Part shown: positions 9,393 through 18,182 of the stretch, piece by piece
Numbering within the stretch: position 1 is the stretch's first letter
Layout of the letters: every line of letters starts with the position of its first letter
NCBI GenBank assembly: GCA_902531175.1
Contig: CACADE010000008.1
Coordinates: 1-58,942 of the forward strand
Length of the DNA stretch: 58,942 bases
From: an uncultured Pelagibacteraceae bacterium
Lineage (GTDB): Bacteria > Pseudomonadota > Alphaproteobacteria > Pelagibacterales > Pelagibacteraceae
Direction of reading: 5' to 3'
Translations under genes and position numbers: made by a program
The notes under the pieces: generated by a model
The model's input: only the letters and a program-made list of their open reading frames with translations
What the model was told of the DNA's origin: nothing
The model's database searches: none

Positions 9393-11072
9393 ATGTCAAA
9401 ATCAGATATCCAAATTGCACGAGAAGCAAAAATGAAACCCATAAATGAGATTTTGGGTAAAATTAATGTTCCAGACGAACCAAGTGCTTTTAGCCCTATG
9501 GGACGTCATATTGCTAAAATAAATTTAGAATATTTAGATAGTTTAAAAGATAAACAAAATGGAAAATTAATTTTAGTTACTGCTATTACACCAACTCCTG
9601 CAGGTGAGGGAAAGACAACTACGTCAGTTGGTTTAAATGATGGATTAAATAAAATTGGTAAAAATTCTATAGTATGTTTACGTGAACCTAGTTTAGGTCC
9701 ATCATTTGGAATGAAAGGCGGAGCAGCAGGTGGAGGATATGCTCAAGTTGTTCCAATGGAACAAATCAATTTACATTTTACGGGCGATTTCCATGCAATT
9801 ACATCTGCTCACAATTTATTATCAGCGTTAATTGATAATCATATTTATTGGGGAAATAAATTAAACATAGATGTAAGAAGAGTGGTTTGGAGAAGAGTTA
9901 TGGATATGAATGATAGATCTTTAAGATCTATCAATATTAATTTAGGTGGAGTTGCTAATGGTTTTCCAAGAGAAGACGGTTTTGATATTACAGTAGCATC
10001 TGAGATAATGGCTATCTTTTGTTTAGCAAATGATCTTGAAGATTTGGAAAAGAGAATAGGTAATATTACAGTTGCTTATACTAGAGATAGAAAGCCTATT
10101 TTTGCAAAAGATTTAAATGCTCACGGACCAATGACTGTTTTGTTAAAGGAAGCAATCAGGCCTAATGTAACTCAAACGTTAGAAAATAATCCTGCCATTA
10201 TTCATGGTGGTCCTTTTGCAAACATTGCGCACGGTTGTAACTCTGTAATAGCAACTAAAGCAGGTTTAAAACTAGCTGATTATGTTGTAACTGAAGCTGG
10301 ATTTGGAGCAGACCTAGGAGCAGAAAAATTTCTAGATATTAAATGTAGAAAATCAAATTTAAAACCTGAGTGTGTAGTTATTGTTGCAACAATTAGAGCA
10401 TTAAAAATGCACGGTGGCGTAGCTAAAGATGATTTAAAAAATGAAAATGTAGACGCGTTAAAAAAAGGTTTAGTAAATTTAGAAAGACACATTGAAAATG
10501 TAAAAAAATTTGGTTTACCGGTAGCGGTTGCTGTTAATCATTTTGTTGCTGATACTGATAATGAAGTAAAAGAGTTAATAAATGCTTGTGATAATATGGG
10601 AGTTAAAGCTACTTTATGCACTCATTGGTCAAATGGTGGCGAAGGGACAAAAGAACTTGCTTCACATGTTGTAGATTTAATTGATCAAAAACAAGCAAAT
10701 TTTAAATTTTTATATGATGAAAAAACACCTTTGTTAAAGAAAGTTGAAACTGTTGCAAAAGAAATATATCGAGCAAACGAAGTTGTTGCTGACAGTAAAA
10801 TAAAAGATCAATTAAAATCTTTTGAAGAAGCAGGTTATGGAAATTTACCGATATGCGTAGCGAAAACACAATATAGTTTTTCTACTGATCCAAACGCAAA
10901 AGGTGCTCCAACAGGCCATTCATTACCAATTAGAGAAGTAAGATTATCTTCAGGTGCAGAATTTATTGTTGTTATATGTGGAGCCATCATGACAATGCCT
11001 GGACTCCCAAGGGTTCCTGCAGCAGACTCTATTAAGCTTAATGAAAAAGGTGAAATAGAAGGCTTGTTCTAA
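9393..11072 (+). CDS. fhs: Formate-tetrahydrofolate ligase
   Basis: Cytoplasmic enzyme interconverting formate plus THF plus ATP with 10-formyl-THF; in SAR11-type C1 oxidation it can run toward formate and ATP. It has 559 residues, the usual size. The nucleotide loop [11 protein letters not shown] is at 66-76, followed by the family segments [20 protein letters not shown] (about 97-116), [13 protein letters not shown] and, near the C-terminus, [12 protein letters not shown]. It is divergent from the sox operon and shares four bases with the end of the convergent amidotransferase gene (CTAA serves both stops). No terminator is visible between them. Confidence 0.98.
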   Translation: MSKSDIQIAREAKMKPINEILGKINVPDEPSAFSPMGRHIAKINLEYLDSLKDKQNGKLILVTAITPTPAGEGKTTTSVGLNDGLNKIGKNSIVCLREPSLGPSFGMKGGAAGGGYAQVVPMEQINLHFTGDFHAITSAHNLLSALIDNHIYWGNKLNIDVRRVVWRRVMDMNDRSLRSININLGGVANGFPREDGFDITVASEIMAIFCLANDLEDLEKRIGNITVAYTRDRKPIFAKDLNAHGPMTVLLKEAIRPNVTQTLENNPAIIHGGPFANIAHGCNSVIATKAGLKLADYVVTEAGFGADLGAEKFLDIKCRKSNLKPECVVIVATIRALKMHGGVAKDDLKNENVDALKKGLVNLERHIENVKKFGLPVAVAVNHFVADTDNEVKELINACDNMGVKATLCTHWSNGGEGTKELASHVVDLIDQKQANFKFLYDEKTPLLKKVETVAKEIYRANEVVADSKIKDQLKSFEEAGYGNLPICVAKTQYSFSTDPNAKGAPTGHSLPIREVRLSSGAEFIVVICGAIMTMPGLPRVPAADSIKLNEKGEIEGLF

Positions 11073-11852
11073 TTTAAATTATTTAGCCAATTTTCTAATT
11101 CTCTCATCCTTGCATCTTTATTTGAAATTTTATTTTCATCTTCTATAATTTTTACATGAGAGTCTATTTCCATTTGGTCAATAAATGCTTTTTTTTCTAA
11201 AAGTCGATCTTTCCTAAAATGAATTAAGCTTATCATTTTGGCATAAGTTATCTCTGGGTGATATTGAATTCCCCCATATATTTGTTGAACCAACATTAAA
11301 ATTTATACCCATGACTTTGTTTATTGGATTTGATGAAAGTAATGTAGAGCCCTCAGGTAATTTTACAACTTCATCAAAATTAAATGCAGGGGTATTAAAT
11401 TTTTTATTTTTATTTTTATAAAGTGGATGTTTAAGACCGTTTTCGTTTATTTCTATGTCATGAGCTATTCCCCTATGAGCGCCATTAGGGCATTTCTTTA
11501 CTTCGCCACCAGCAACAGTCACAGCAACTTGCATTCCCCAACATATTGCGAATATATTTTTTATATTCTTTTGACATTCCCTCATAAAGTTAATTTGTCT
11601 TCTTATTTCTGGAGTATCATTGTAAATATTTAAACTACTACCACCCCATATCATTCCATGATATTTAGTTAAATCTTTAGCTACTTCATTAATATTTTCA
11701 TCTGATGAAGGATTAACAACATCAATTTCTAATTGATCTGTAAAATAACTAATACTATCTTTTAAACTTTCAGTATGAGTTTTAATTCCACCATCTGTAA
11801 AGCTTTGATTTTCCTCTCTAAGGTTGCCTTCAACTATAAGAATTCTTTTCAT
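11069..11852 (-). pseudogene. Class I glutamine amidotransferase (GMP synthase-like), frameshifted
   Basis: Predicted glutamine-hydrolysing domain of the GuaA-like GATase family. The first part (from 11852) reads 194 in-frame residues with MIWGGSS at about 67-73 and the nucleophile Cys104 in AICWGMQ. At the run of five G (C on the plus strand, 11271-11275) the frame breaks within NIWG. In the next frame the reading continues GIQYHPEI, which holds the catalytic His-Glu of the triad. Removing one G restores a continuous 260-residue protein down to 11069. The first frame alone continues 18 aberrant residues to a stop at 11214. It may be a true recent mutation, a sequencing error in the homopolymer, or slippage. 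It overlaps the alcohol dehydrogenase stop/start by one base. Confidence 0.85.
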
Positions 11853-13009
11853 TAAAATAATTTACCTGAAATACTGTGTTCATAAAGTGCTTTCATGTCA
11901 TCCTTACTCATTGTCCTTGGATTGGTAGAAGTTGATGGATCTTCTAGAGCCATAACTGATAGCTGCTCTAAATTTATTTTATTTACATCAATAATTTCTG
12001 ATAATTTATGTGGTATATTTAATTCTTTTCTTAGTTCTAAAATCCAGTGTAAAAAACTATCAAAACTTTTATCGAGTTCGAGATAATCACATATAGAAAT
12101 TATCCTTTTTTCAATCATTTTTTTGTTAAAAGTTAATACATAAGGCATAAAGATTGCATTTGATAAACCGTGGTGAACATTAAATTGCGCATTAATAGGG
12201 TGGCTTAAAGAATGAATAGCACCAAGCCCTTTTTGAAAAGAGGTAGAACCCATACTAGCTGAGGCTAATAATTCTGCTCTAGCATTTAAATCTTTACCGT
12301 TCTTAACTGCTTTAATTAATGAGTTTTTAATTAACTTCATTCCCTCAATCGCAATTCCATCAGCCATCGGGTGGAATCCTGGTGCACAAAAGGCTTCTAA
12401 ATTGTGTGCCAAAGCATCCATACCTGTCGCTGCAGTCAATCTTGGAGAAAGATCTAAAGTTAAATTAGGATCTAAAATTACTATTGAAGGTAAAAATTTC
12501 GGGTGGAAAATAATTTTTTTTATACCTGTTTGTTTATTGATTATAGCTGATGCTCTTCCAGTTTCTGATCCTGTCCCTGCTGTAGTGGGTACAGCAATGA
12601 TAGGTGCAATGTTAGTTTCATCTGCTCTTTTCCAATAATCACCTATATCTTCAAAATCCCATATTGGTCTAGACTGTCCTGCCATAAAAGCAATAGCTTT
12701 ACCTACATCAAGACCGCTGCCACCACCAAATGCAATAACTCCATCACAACCTAATTTTTTAAACTCCCCTACTCCCTCTTCCACATTCTCGCCTACAGGA
12801 TTACCTGAAAAATTTGAAAAAACTTGAAGATGATTAAAGGTTTTTTTTAAATCTAAAATAATATCTTGAACCATTTTTAGATTAATTAAATCCTTATCAG
12901 TGACAAATAATGGTTTATCGATTTTTAGATTTTTACATGCTATGCTTAAATCTTGAATTCTGTTCTCTCCAACCCAAATTGTAGTAGGATAATTCCAATT
13001 AGTTTTCAT
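11852..13009 (-). CDS. Iron-containing alcohol dehydrogenase
   Basis: NAD(P)-dependent group III alcohol dehydrogenase, 385 residues. The nucleotide motif GGGSGLDVGKA is at 95-105 and the PTTAGTGSE loop at 141-149. The iron ligands are recognisable: Asp198 and His202 in MDALAHNLEAF, then a His in GLGAIHSLSHP and a His in VHHGLSN. The substrate cannot be read from the sequence. Its place among methylamine, sarcosine and folate genes suggests short-chain alcohols such as methanol, which a SAR11 iron ADH has been proposed to oxidise; that is inference. It is followed directly (1-base overlap) by the frameshifted amidotransferase and is divergent from tmm. Confidence 0.92.
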   Translation of the reverse strand: MKTNWNYPTTIWVGENRIQDLSIACKNLKIDKPLFVTDKDLINLKMVQDIILDLKKTFNHLQVFSNFSGNPVGENVEEGVGEFKKLGCDGVIAFGGGSGLDVGKAIAFMAGQSRPIWDFEDIGDYWKRADETNIAPIIAVPTTAGTGSETGRASAIINKQTGIKKIIFHPKFLPSIVILDPNLTLDLSPRLTAATGMDALAHNLEAFCAPGFHPMADGIAIEGMKLIKNSLIKAVKNGKDLNARAELLASASMGSTSFQKGLGAIHSLSHPINAQFNVHHGLSNAIFMPYVLTFNKKMIEKRIISICDYLELDKSFDSFLHWILELRKELNIPHKLSEIIDVNKINLEQLSVMALEDPSTSTNPRTMSKDDMKALYEHSISGKLF

Positions 13010-13070
13010 ATTAAAATAATATTTAATTTTTCTATTTTTCTTAGTACAATATATTTATAATTTTAATTGT

Positions 13071-13076
13071 AGAGGA
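13071..13076 (+). promoter_or_regulatory. Ribosome binding site of tmm
   Basis: AGAGGA lies 9 bases before the tmm ATG at 13086, supporting that start. Upstream the spacer to the alcohol dehydrogenase start is 76 bases of AT-rich DNA, which must hold both divergent promoters; I see no convincing operator in it. Confidence 0.55.
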
Positions 13077-13085
13077 AAAATTATC

Positions 13086-14420
13086 ATGACTAAAGTCGCT
13101 ATTATCGGTGCTGGACCTTGTGGGTTATCAATACTCAGGGCTTTTGAACATGCCGAGAAAAAAGGAGACAAAATACCTGAAATAGTTTGCTTCGAAAAAC
13201 AAAGTGATTGGGGAGGTCTTTGGAATTATAGCTGGAGAACAGGATCTGATCAATATGGAGATCCAGTTCATAATAGTATGTATAGATATCTTTGGTCAAA
13301 CGGACCTAAAGAGTGTCTTGAATTTGCAGATTATTCTTTTGATGAACATTTTGGTAAACCAATTCCATCTTTCCCACCTAGAGAAGTACTTTATGATTAT
13401 ATCACGAGTAGAGTAAGTAAAGGAAATTTAAGAAATAAAATTAAATTTAATACAAGAGTAGTTAATACAGTTTTTAAATCAGATAAATTTGAAGTTAGCT
13501 ATCAAGATAAAGAAAATGATAAAATTTTAACTGATCATTTTGATTACGTTGTAGTGTCCACTGGTCATTTTTCAGTTCCTTTTATACCCGAATATAAAGG
13601 TATGAGTTCATTTCCTGGAAGAATAATGCACTCACATGATTTTAGAGATGCAGAAGAATTTAGAGGAAAAAATATTATAGTTTTAGGAAGCAGTTATTCC
13701 GCTGAGGATATTGCGCTTCAATGCAATAAATATGGAGCAAAAAGTGTAACAATTGGCTACAGGCATAATCCTATGGGTTTTAAATGGCCTGAAGGAATGA
13801 AGGAAGTATTCTATTTAGATAGATTGGAGGGAAAAAAAGCAATTTTTAAAGATGGCACAGAACAGGATGCAGATGTAATAATACTATGTACTGGTTACCT
13901 ACATCATTTTCCTTTCTTGGAAGAAAATTTAAAACTTAAAACAAGAAACAGACTCTATCCCCCAAAATTATACAAAGGTATTGTTTGGCAAGATAATCAC
14001 AAACTTTTGTATCTAGGAATGCAAGACCAATTTCACACATTTAATATGTTTGATTGCCAAGCTTGGTACGCAAGAGATGTTATAATGGGGAAAATAAATA
14101 TGCCAAGTGGAGGGGATATTGAAAAAGATATTAATAAATGGGTTGCTTTAGAAGAAAAACTAGAAAATCCTGATCAGATGATTGATTTTCAGACTGAATA
14201 CACAAAAGAATTACATGAGATGTCGGATTATCCAAAAATAGATTTTGAACTAATCAGAAAACATTTTAAAGAATGGGAACATCATAAGGTTGAAGATATA
14301 TCAACGTATAGAAATAAATCTTTTTCATCTCCAGTTACAGGGTCAGTAGCTCCTGTTCATCATACAGCTTGGGCAAAAGCAATGGACGACTCCTCTGAAA
14401 CATTTCTAAATAAAAACTAA
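13086..14420 (+). CDS. tmm: Trimethylamine monooxygenase (flavin-containing monooxygenase)
   Basis: NADPH- and O2-dependent FMO that oxidises trimethylamine to TMAO in the cytoplasm. It has 444 residues. The FAD motif GAGPCG is at 8-13 and the FMO fingerprint FPGRIMHSHDF at 176-186. The NADPH Rossmann motif VLGSSYSAED at 199-208 includes the Tyr found in bacterial Tmm. It is very like the characterised Methylocella/roseobacter enzyme in WNYSWRTG, YRYLWSNGPKECLEFADY, GMQDQFHTFNMFD and QAWYARDVIMG; this match rests on my recall of those proteins. Its stop is 10 bases from the convergent glycosidase gene. Tdm, TmoXVW and GmaS in the same window support the role. Confidence 0.93.
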   Translation: MTKVAIIGAGPCGLSILRAFEHAEKKGDKIPEIVCFEKQSDWGGLWNYSWRTGSDQYGDPVHNSMYRYLWSNGPKECLEFADYSFDEHFGKPIPSFPPREVLYDYITSRVSKGNLRNKIKFNTRVVNTVFKSDKFEVSYQDKENDKILTDHFDYVVVSTGHFSVPFIPEYKGMSSFPGRIMHSHDFRDAEEFRGKNIIVLGSSYSAEDIALQCNKYGAKSVTIGYRHNPMGFKWPEGMKEVFYLDRLEGKKAIFKDGTEQDADVIILCTGYLHHFPFLEENLKLKTRNRLYPPKLYKGIVWQDNHKLLYLGMQDQFHTFNMFDCQAWYARDVIMGKINMPSGGDIEKDINKWVALEEKLENPDQMIDFQTEYTKELHEMSDYPKIDFELIRKHFKEWEHHKVEDISTYRNKSFSSPVTGSVAPVHHTAWAKAMDDSSETFLNKN

Positions 14421-14429
14421 AAATCTAAT

Positions 14430-15689
14430 CTAATTTTCTAGAACCAGGTCTAAATATAAAGCTGCGCTCCATGAGAAATTATTTGCGCCCATAACTGATC
14501 CATCTTTATAACTGTAATATTCATGAAAACCTTTTTCTTCAATTAATTCTAAAGTTTTTTTTTTGATTTCATTTGCATATTCTGGCTCTTTCTTAATAAG
14601 TCCTTGATAAATCAACCAATTACAATTTATCCATATTGGACCTCTCCAATATCTTTTTTCTTCAAATGAAGGATGATTTGGTTTTATTGTTGAGAAATAG
14701 TAATTGTCATTAATATTATGATTTTTTAAATTATTAATAATTTTTTTATTTAATTGATCATTTTCTAAATTTGCAAATAAGGTAAAATAATTTGTTATTG
14801 ATGGAACAACGATATTCAAATTAGTTTTTAAATCTTTTGAGACAAAATCATTAATATTATCATCATATAATTTTAATATTTGATTTTCAGTTTTGGATAC
14901 GAAATTATTTAAATCATCGAAATTTAAATCTAAATTTTTAGCTAAGGTAAGTAGATCTTTATTTGCTCTCAAAAATAAAGCATTAAATCCAACATCTACT
15001 ACATTAAAATCAGAAATCTCATACAATTTATTTGGATCATACTGAACATCCCTAAATTGATCTCTTAAAGTTACATATCTATCATAATCAGTTTTTAAAG
15101 GTCTCTCATCAGAGTTTGAAACTTCAAGGTCTCTTCTTTTATAATTAAGGTCTTTATCTACTTTGATATTACTCATTGGCTGATCCCAAATTGGTGAATT
15201 ATCATACCCGCTTTCCCAAGGATGCAATATGGATACAAGGCCCGTTTTATTAGGATCTCTGAATTTTATGAACCAATCATGATAATTTTTAATTTTTTTG
15301 ATTACTTTAGTTATTCTTGAATTTTGATCATTATTTAGTTTATTTTTTTCAACAATTTTTCTCAAAATACTGGCTAAAACTGGTGGCTGAGTAATACCAG
15401 AAGAAGGTATATTTTTTCCACATTGCCAAGTTGTGTGATTTGGAAAATAAGATGTGTCTTTTTCATGAAAAAGAATGTGGGGTACCATGCCATCGTCCCA
15501 CTGACCGTTAAGCAAAGTTTCAATTTCTATAATTGAAAAATCTAAATTAAAGTAAGAATAGCCAAGAGCTATAAAAGCTGAATCCCAATTCCATTGAGCA
15601 GGATATAATTTGTTATTAGTAGGAAGTGTGTAACCATTTTTTCTGTTACCTAATAATATTTTTTTTGCCTCTTCTACTTTATTTTTCAT
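14430..15689 (-). CDS. MGH1-like glycoside hydrolase (GH63-type fold), intracellular
   Basis: Predicted (alpha/alpha)6-barrel glycosidase of 419 residues without signal peptide, so it should act on sugars already imported. Motifs shared with mannosyl/glucosylglycerate hydrolases are visible: QWNWDSAF at 32-39, GMVPH at 67-71, SGITQPP at 97-103, and HPWESGYDNSPIWD at 156-169 with Asp163 as likely acid. YWRGPIWINCNW follows, and EYYSYKDGSVMGANNFSW near 390-407 holds the likely base Glu390. It is the last gene of a sugar ABC transporter operon and abuts the MalG-like permease. The substrate may be a glycosylated osmolyte such as glucosylglycerol or mannosylglycerate; this is inference, and trehalose is less likely because the GH37 signatures are missing. 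Confidence 0.78.
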   Translation of the reverse strand: MKNKVEEAKKILLGNRKNGYTLPTNNKLYPAQWNWDSAFIALGYSYFNLDFSIIEIETLLNGQWDDGMVPHILFHEKDTSYFPNHTTWQCGKNIPSSGITQPPVLASILRKIVEKNKLNNDQNSRITKVIKKIKNYHDWFIKFRDPNKTGLVSILHPWESGYDNSPIWDQPMSNIKVDKDLNYKRRDLEVSNSDERPLKTDYDRYVTLRDQFRDVQYDPNKLYEISDFNVVDVGFNALFLRANKDLLTLAKNLDLNFDDLNNFVSKTENQILKLYDDNINDFVSKDLKTNLNIVVPSITNYFTLFANLENDQLNKKIINNLKNHNINDNYYFSTIKPNHPSFEEKRYWRGPIWINCNWLIYQGLIKKEPEYANEIKKKTLELIEEKGFHEYYSYKDGSVMGANNFSWSAALYLDLVLEN

Positions 15690-16882
15690 TATCCTTTAAC
15701 ACTTCCTGCAGTAAGACCACTTACTAAATATTTTTCAAAATAAACAAAAATTATTAAAATAGGCAAAGTTACTACTACAGACCCTGCCATCAAATATTGT
15801 CTAGGTGTTTCAGCTCCAACATTCAGAAACTGAATAGCTCTTGATAATGTGAATGTATTTGGCCGGTCTAAAAACATTAATGAAAACAAAAATTCATTCC
15901 AAGCTATCATAAACACATACAAAGCTACTGATGATATTGCAGGTAAACTAAGTGGGAGTATAATTTTAAAAATTATACCAAGCCAATTTTGACCATCTAT
16001 TATCCCTGCTTCTTCTAATTCTTTTGGTATACTTTTAAAGTAACCTTGCAGCATATAAATTGCTACAGGTAAGGTTGTGGCTGTATAAACTATTAACAAA
16101 CCCTCAATAGAATTTCTTAAACCAAGTTGACTAAAAATTGTATACAAAGGTATCACTAAAACTATCGCTGGAAACAAATAAATTATCAATATGGATGTTG
16201 ATAAAAAATTTTTTCCAAAGAAATTAAGTCTTGCAACCGCGTAAGCAGCTGGTATTGCAAATATTAATGTTATAATGACTGTACCTAAGGAGACTATTGT
16301 GCTCGTTAGCATATATCTTCCAAAATTATAATCTTTGAACACTATAAAATAAGATTTGAACAACTCTGGCAATCCTTGTGCAAAGTTAATACTAAAGTCT
16401 AATGGGTTCAATAATAACAATGCTTGGGTTTTAAAGCTTGTAACTAACATCATATAAAAAGGGAAAAGAATTACAAAAGAGAACAGTGTAATTCCAAATA
16501 ATGTTAAAAAATTAAAGAATAATTTTTGAGAGGAATGATTTTTTGACAAAAAGTTTTTGTCGTAATCTTTAATATTATTGAAAAAAAATAATGAAATTAA
16601 GAATATGCCAAAACTATACCAAATAGGTAAATTTATTGAGACTAAATAATCAAAGATAGAAAATAAAAGTGCTAGTAAAATTATTTTAATATTTAAATTT
16701 AATTTTTTCCCAATAAGAAGATTTATTGCACAAAGAATTATTCCAAATATAAATAATTTATTAAAATTAAAATTTGTTAATTCAATTCCTTGTAATGTAA
16801 CTAAGATTTTCCAAATACAAATTAATGAAAACAAAAACAAAGACGAGATAAAGCAATAAGTAAATATATTTTTAATTTTCAT
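15689..16882 (-). CDS. Carbohydrate ABC transporter permease, MalG-like, with N-terminal membrane extension
   Basis: Inner-membrane permease subunit of a CUT1-type sugar importer. The C-terminal about 280 residues are a normal MalG-like domain, with the EAA loop near ELEEAGIIDGQNWLGIIFKIILP (about 285-307) and the ending SGLTAGSVKG typical of MalG homologues. The first 110-120 residues are an extra stretch with about four hydrophobic segments that standard MalG proteins of about 280 residues lack. It overlaps the upstream permease gene by 11 bases and the glycosidase gene by one. Confidence 0.85.
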   Translation of the reverse strand: MKIKNIFTYCFISSLFLFSLICIWKILVTLQGIELTNFNFNKLFIFGIILCAINLLIGKKLNLNIKIILLALLFSIFDYLVSINLPIWYSFGIFLISLFFFNNIKDYDKNFLSKNHSSQKLFFNFLTLFGITLFSFVILFPFYMMLVTSFKTQALLLLNPLDFSINFAQGLPELFKSYFIVFKDYNFGRYMLTSTIVSLGTVIITLIFAIPAAYAVARLNFFGKNFLSTSILIIYLFPAIVLVIPLYTIFSQLGLRNSIEGLLIVYTATTLPVAIYMLQGYFKSIPKELEEAGIIDGQNWLGIIFKIILPLSLPAISSVALYVFMIAWNEFLFSLMFLDRPNTFTLSRAIQFLNVGAETPRQYLMAGSVVVTLPILIIFVYFEKYLVSGLTAGSVKG

Positions 16883-18131
16883 CAGCTCTTTTTCCTAAAA
16901 GTTTAAAATAGATAAACATAAAAATTAATAGAAACACTACAATCACAATAGAAACTGCAGAACCCATACCAATATCCCCGATTGAAAAACCTTGTTGATA
17001 TACATTTATTGGCAATGTTCTTGTGCCTGATGCCCCGCCAGTGAGTAAGAAGATGTCTTCAAATTTATTAAAATTCCAAATAAATCTAATCATAAATAGA
17101 ATTGAAATCACTGCTAATATCTGGGGCAAAGTAATATTAAGAAATTTTTGGATAGGATTTGCACCATCAACATCAGCTGCTTCATACAACTCTTTTGGAA
17201 CTGCTTGAAGACGAGCAAGAATAAATAAAAATGCTAGAGGAAAATATCTCCAAATTTCAAAAATAATTACAGTTGTTAATGCTAGCCTCAATTTAAAATC
17301 AAAACCAAGTATGTTTAAAGTTACATATTTTTGTCCTAGTAAATTTATTGGTCCATCAATAATTTGATAGTTAATTAATAAATTATTCAAAGTTCCACTT
17401 GTTGGATCAAGTAAAAGTTCCCAGGTATAAGCAAGAGCAACAACTGGCGCAACATAAGGAAATAAAAGAACACTTCTCATAAATGTTCTTCCAAAAAATT
17501 TTTGATTTACCATTTGTGCAGCTAAAATTCCAAAAACTATTGCACCTATGGTTCCAAAAAAAGTGTAATAAAAAGTTGTTGATAATAGATCTATAAAAGC
17601 TTTGTCTTTAATTACTTTTTTGAAATTATTTAATGTAAATTCATAAGTTAATAATATATTTTGTGACTTACCTGATAGTTTAGGCTTATAAGATTTTAGT
17701 TCCTTCTTGGAAATTTCTTGATTATTAATATTTTGAAATACTATTTCTAAATTTTTTCGATATTTTTTTGGCCAATTACCTAACTCACACTTAAGTAAAT
17801 TTGATTTAAATTGACATTTATTATTTAAACTTATTGGTTCGATATCATCTGGATATTTATCTTTAAATTTTACATTAGTAATTTCTTGTGTAAGAGAACT
17901 ATTTCTTAATCTATAAATTACTTTTATTTGATTTGGATTATCATTAATTGATTTTACTAATTTTTTTGCTCTTGGTTCAGGAATTCTTAAATCTTTGAGC
18001 TCTACATTTTTAAAACTTATCCAAATATTAGAAAATATTGGAAATAAAATTATAGAAAATACTAAAAGAACTGATGGTAATATTAAAAGATAAGCTGTTC
18101 TTTTTTCAATTTTTGCAAGTTTTGAACTCAT
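16872..18131 (-). CDS. Carbohydrate ABC transporter permease, MalF-like, with a large insert
   Basis: Inner-membrane permease partner of the MalG-like protein. TM1 is at about 12-35, then comes a hydrophilic insert of roughly 120 residues (about 40-160) containing two Cys (NNKCQFKSNLLKCELG), followed by the usual five permease helices. The EAA loop is near ELYEAADVDGANPIQKFLNI. The total of 419 residues is longer than the usual 290-320. The insert is probably periplasmic and could contact the binding protein, by analogy with the MalF P2 loop, though here it follows TM1. Its ATG lies directly after the U-tract of an intra-operon hairpin, leaving no room for a ribosome site outside that hairpin. 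Confidence 0.85.
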   Translation of the reverse strand: MSSKLAKIEKRTAYLLILPSVLLVFSIILFPIFSNIWISFKNVELKDLRIPEPRAKKLVKSINDNPNQIKVIYRLRNSSLTQEITNVKFKDKYPDDIEPISLNNKCQFKSNLLKCELGNWPKKYRKNLEIVFQNINNQEISKKELKSYKPKLSGKSQNILLTYEFTLNNFKKVIKDKAFIDLLSTTFYYTFFGTIGAIVFGILAAQMVNQKFFGRTFMRSVLLFPYVAPVVALAYTWELLLDPTSGTLNNLLINYQIIDGPINLLGQKYVTLNILGFDFKLRLALTTVIIFEIWRYFPLAFLFILARLQAVPKELYEAADVDGANPIQKFLNITLPQILAVISILFMIRFIWNFNKFEDIFLLTGGASGTRTLPINVYQQGFSIGDIGMGSAVSIVIVVFLLIFMFIYFKLLGKRADEN

Positions 18132-18168
18132 AAAAAAAAGCGGATAATTAATATTACCCGCTTTTTTT
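18132..18168 (-). terminator. Intra-operon terminator hairpin after the sugar-binding protein gene
   Basis: Read on the minus strand, AGCGGGTAAT pairs with ATTATCCGCT (10 bp with one G-T pair, plus-strand arms 18153-18162 and 18139-18148) across an ATTA loop. A run of U follows at 18138-18132, ending exactly at the permease start codon. A T run on the other side makes it potentially bidirectional. It lies about 20 bases after the binding-protein stop and would let that gene be transcribed more than the permease genes. Confidence 0.85.
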
Positions 18169-18182
18169 AATTTTTTAAATTA

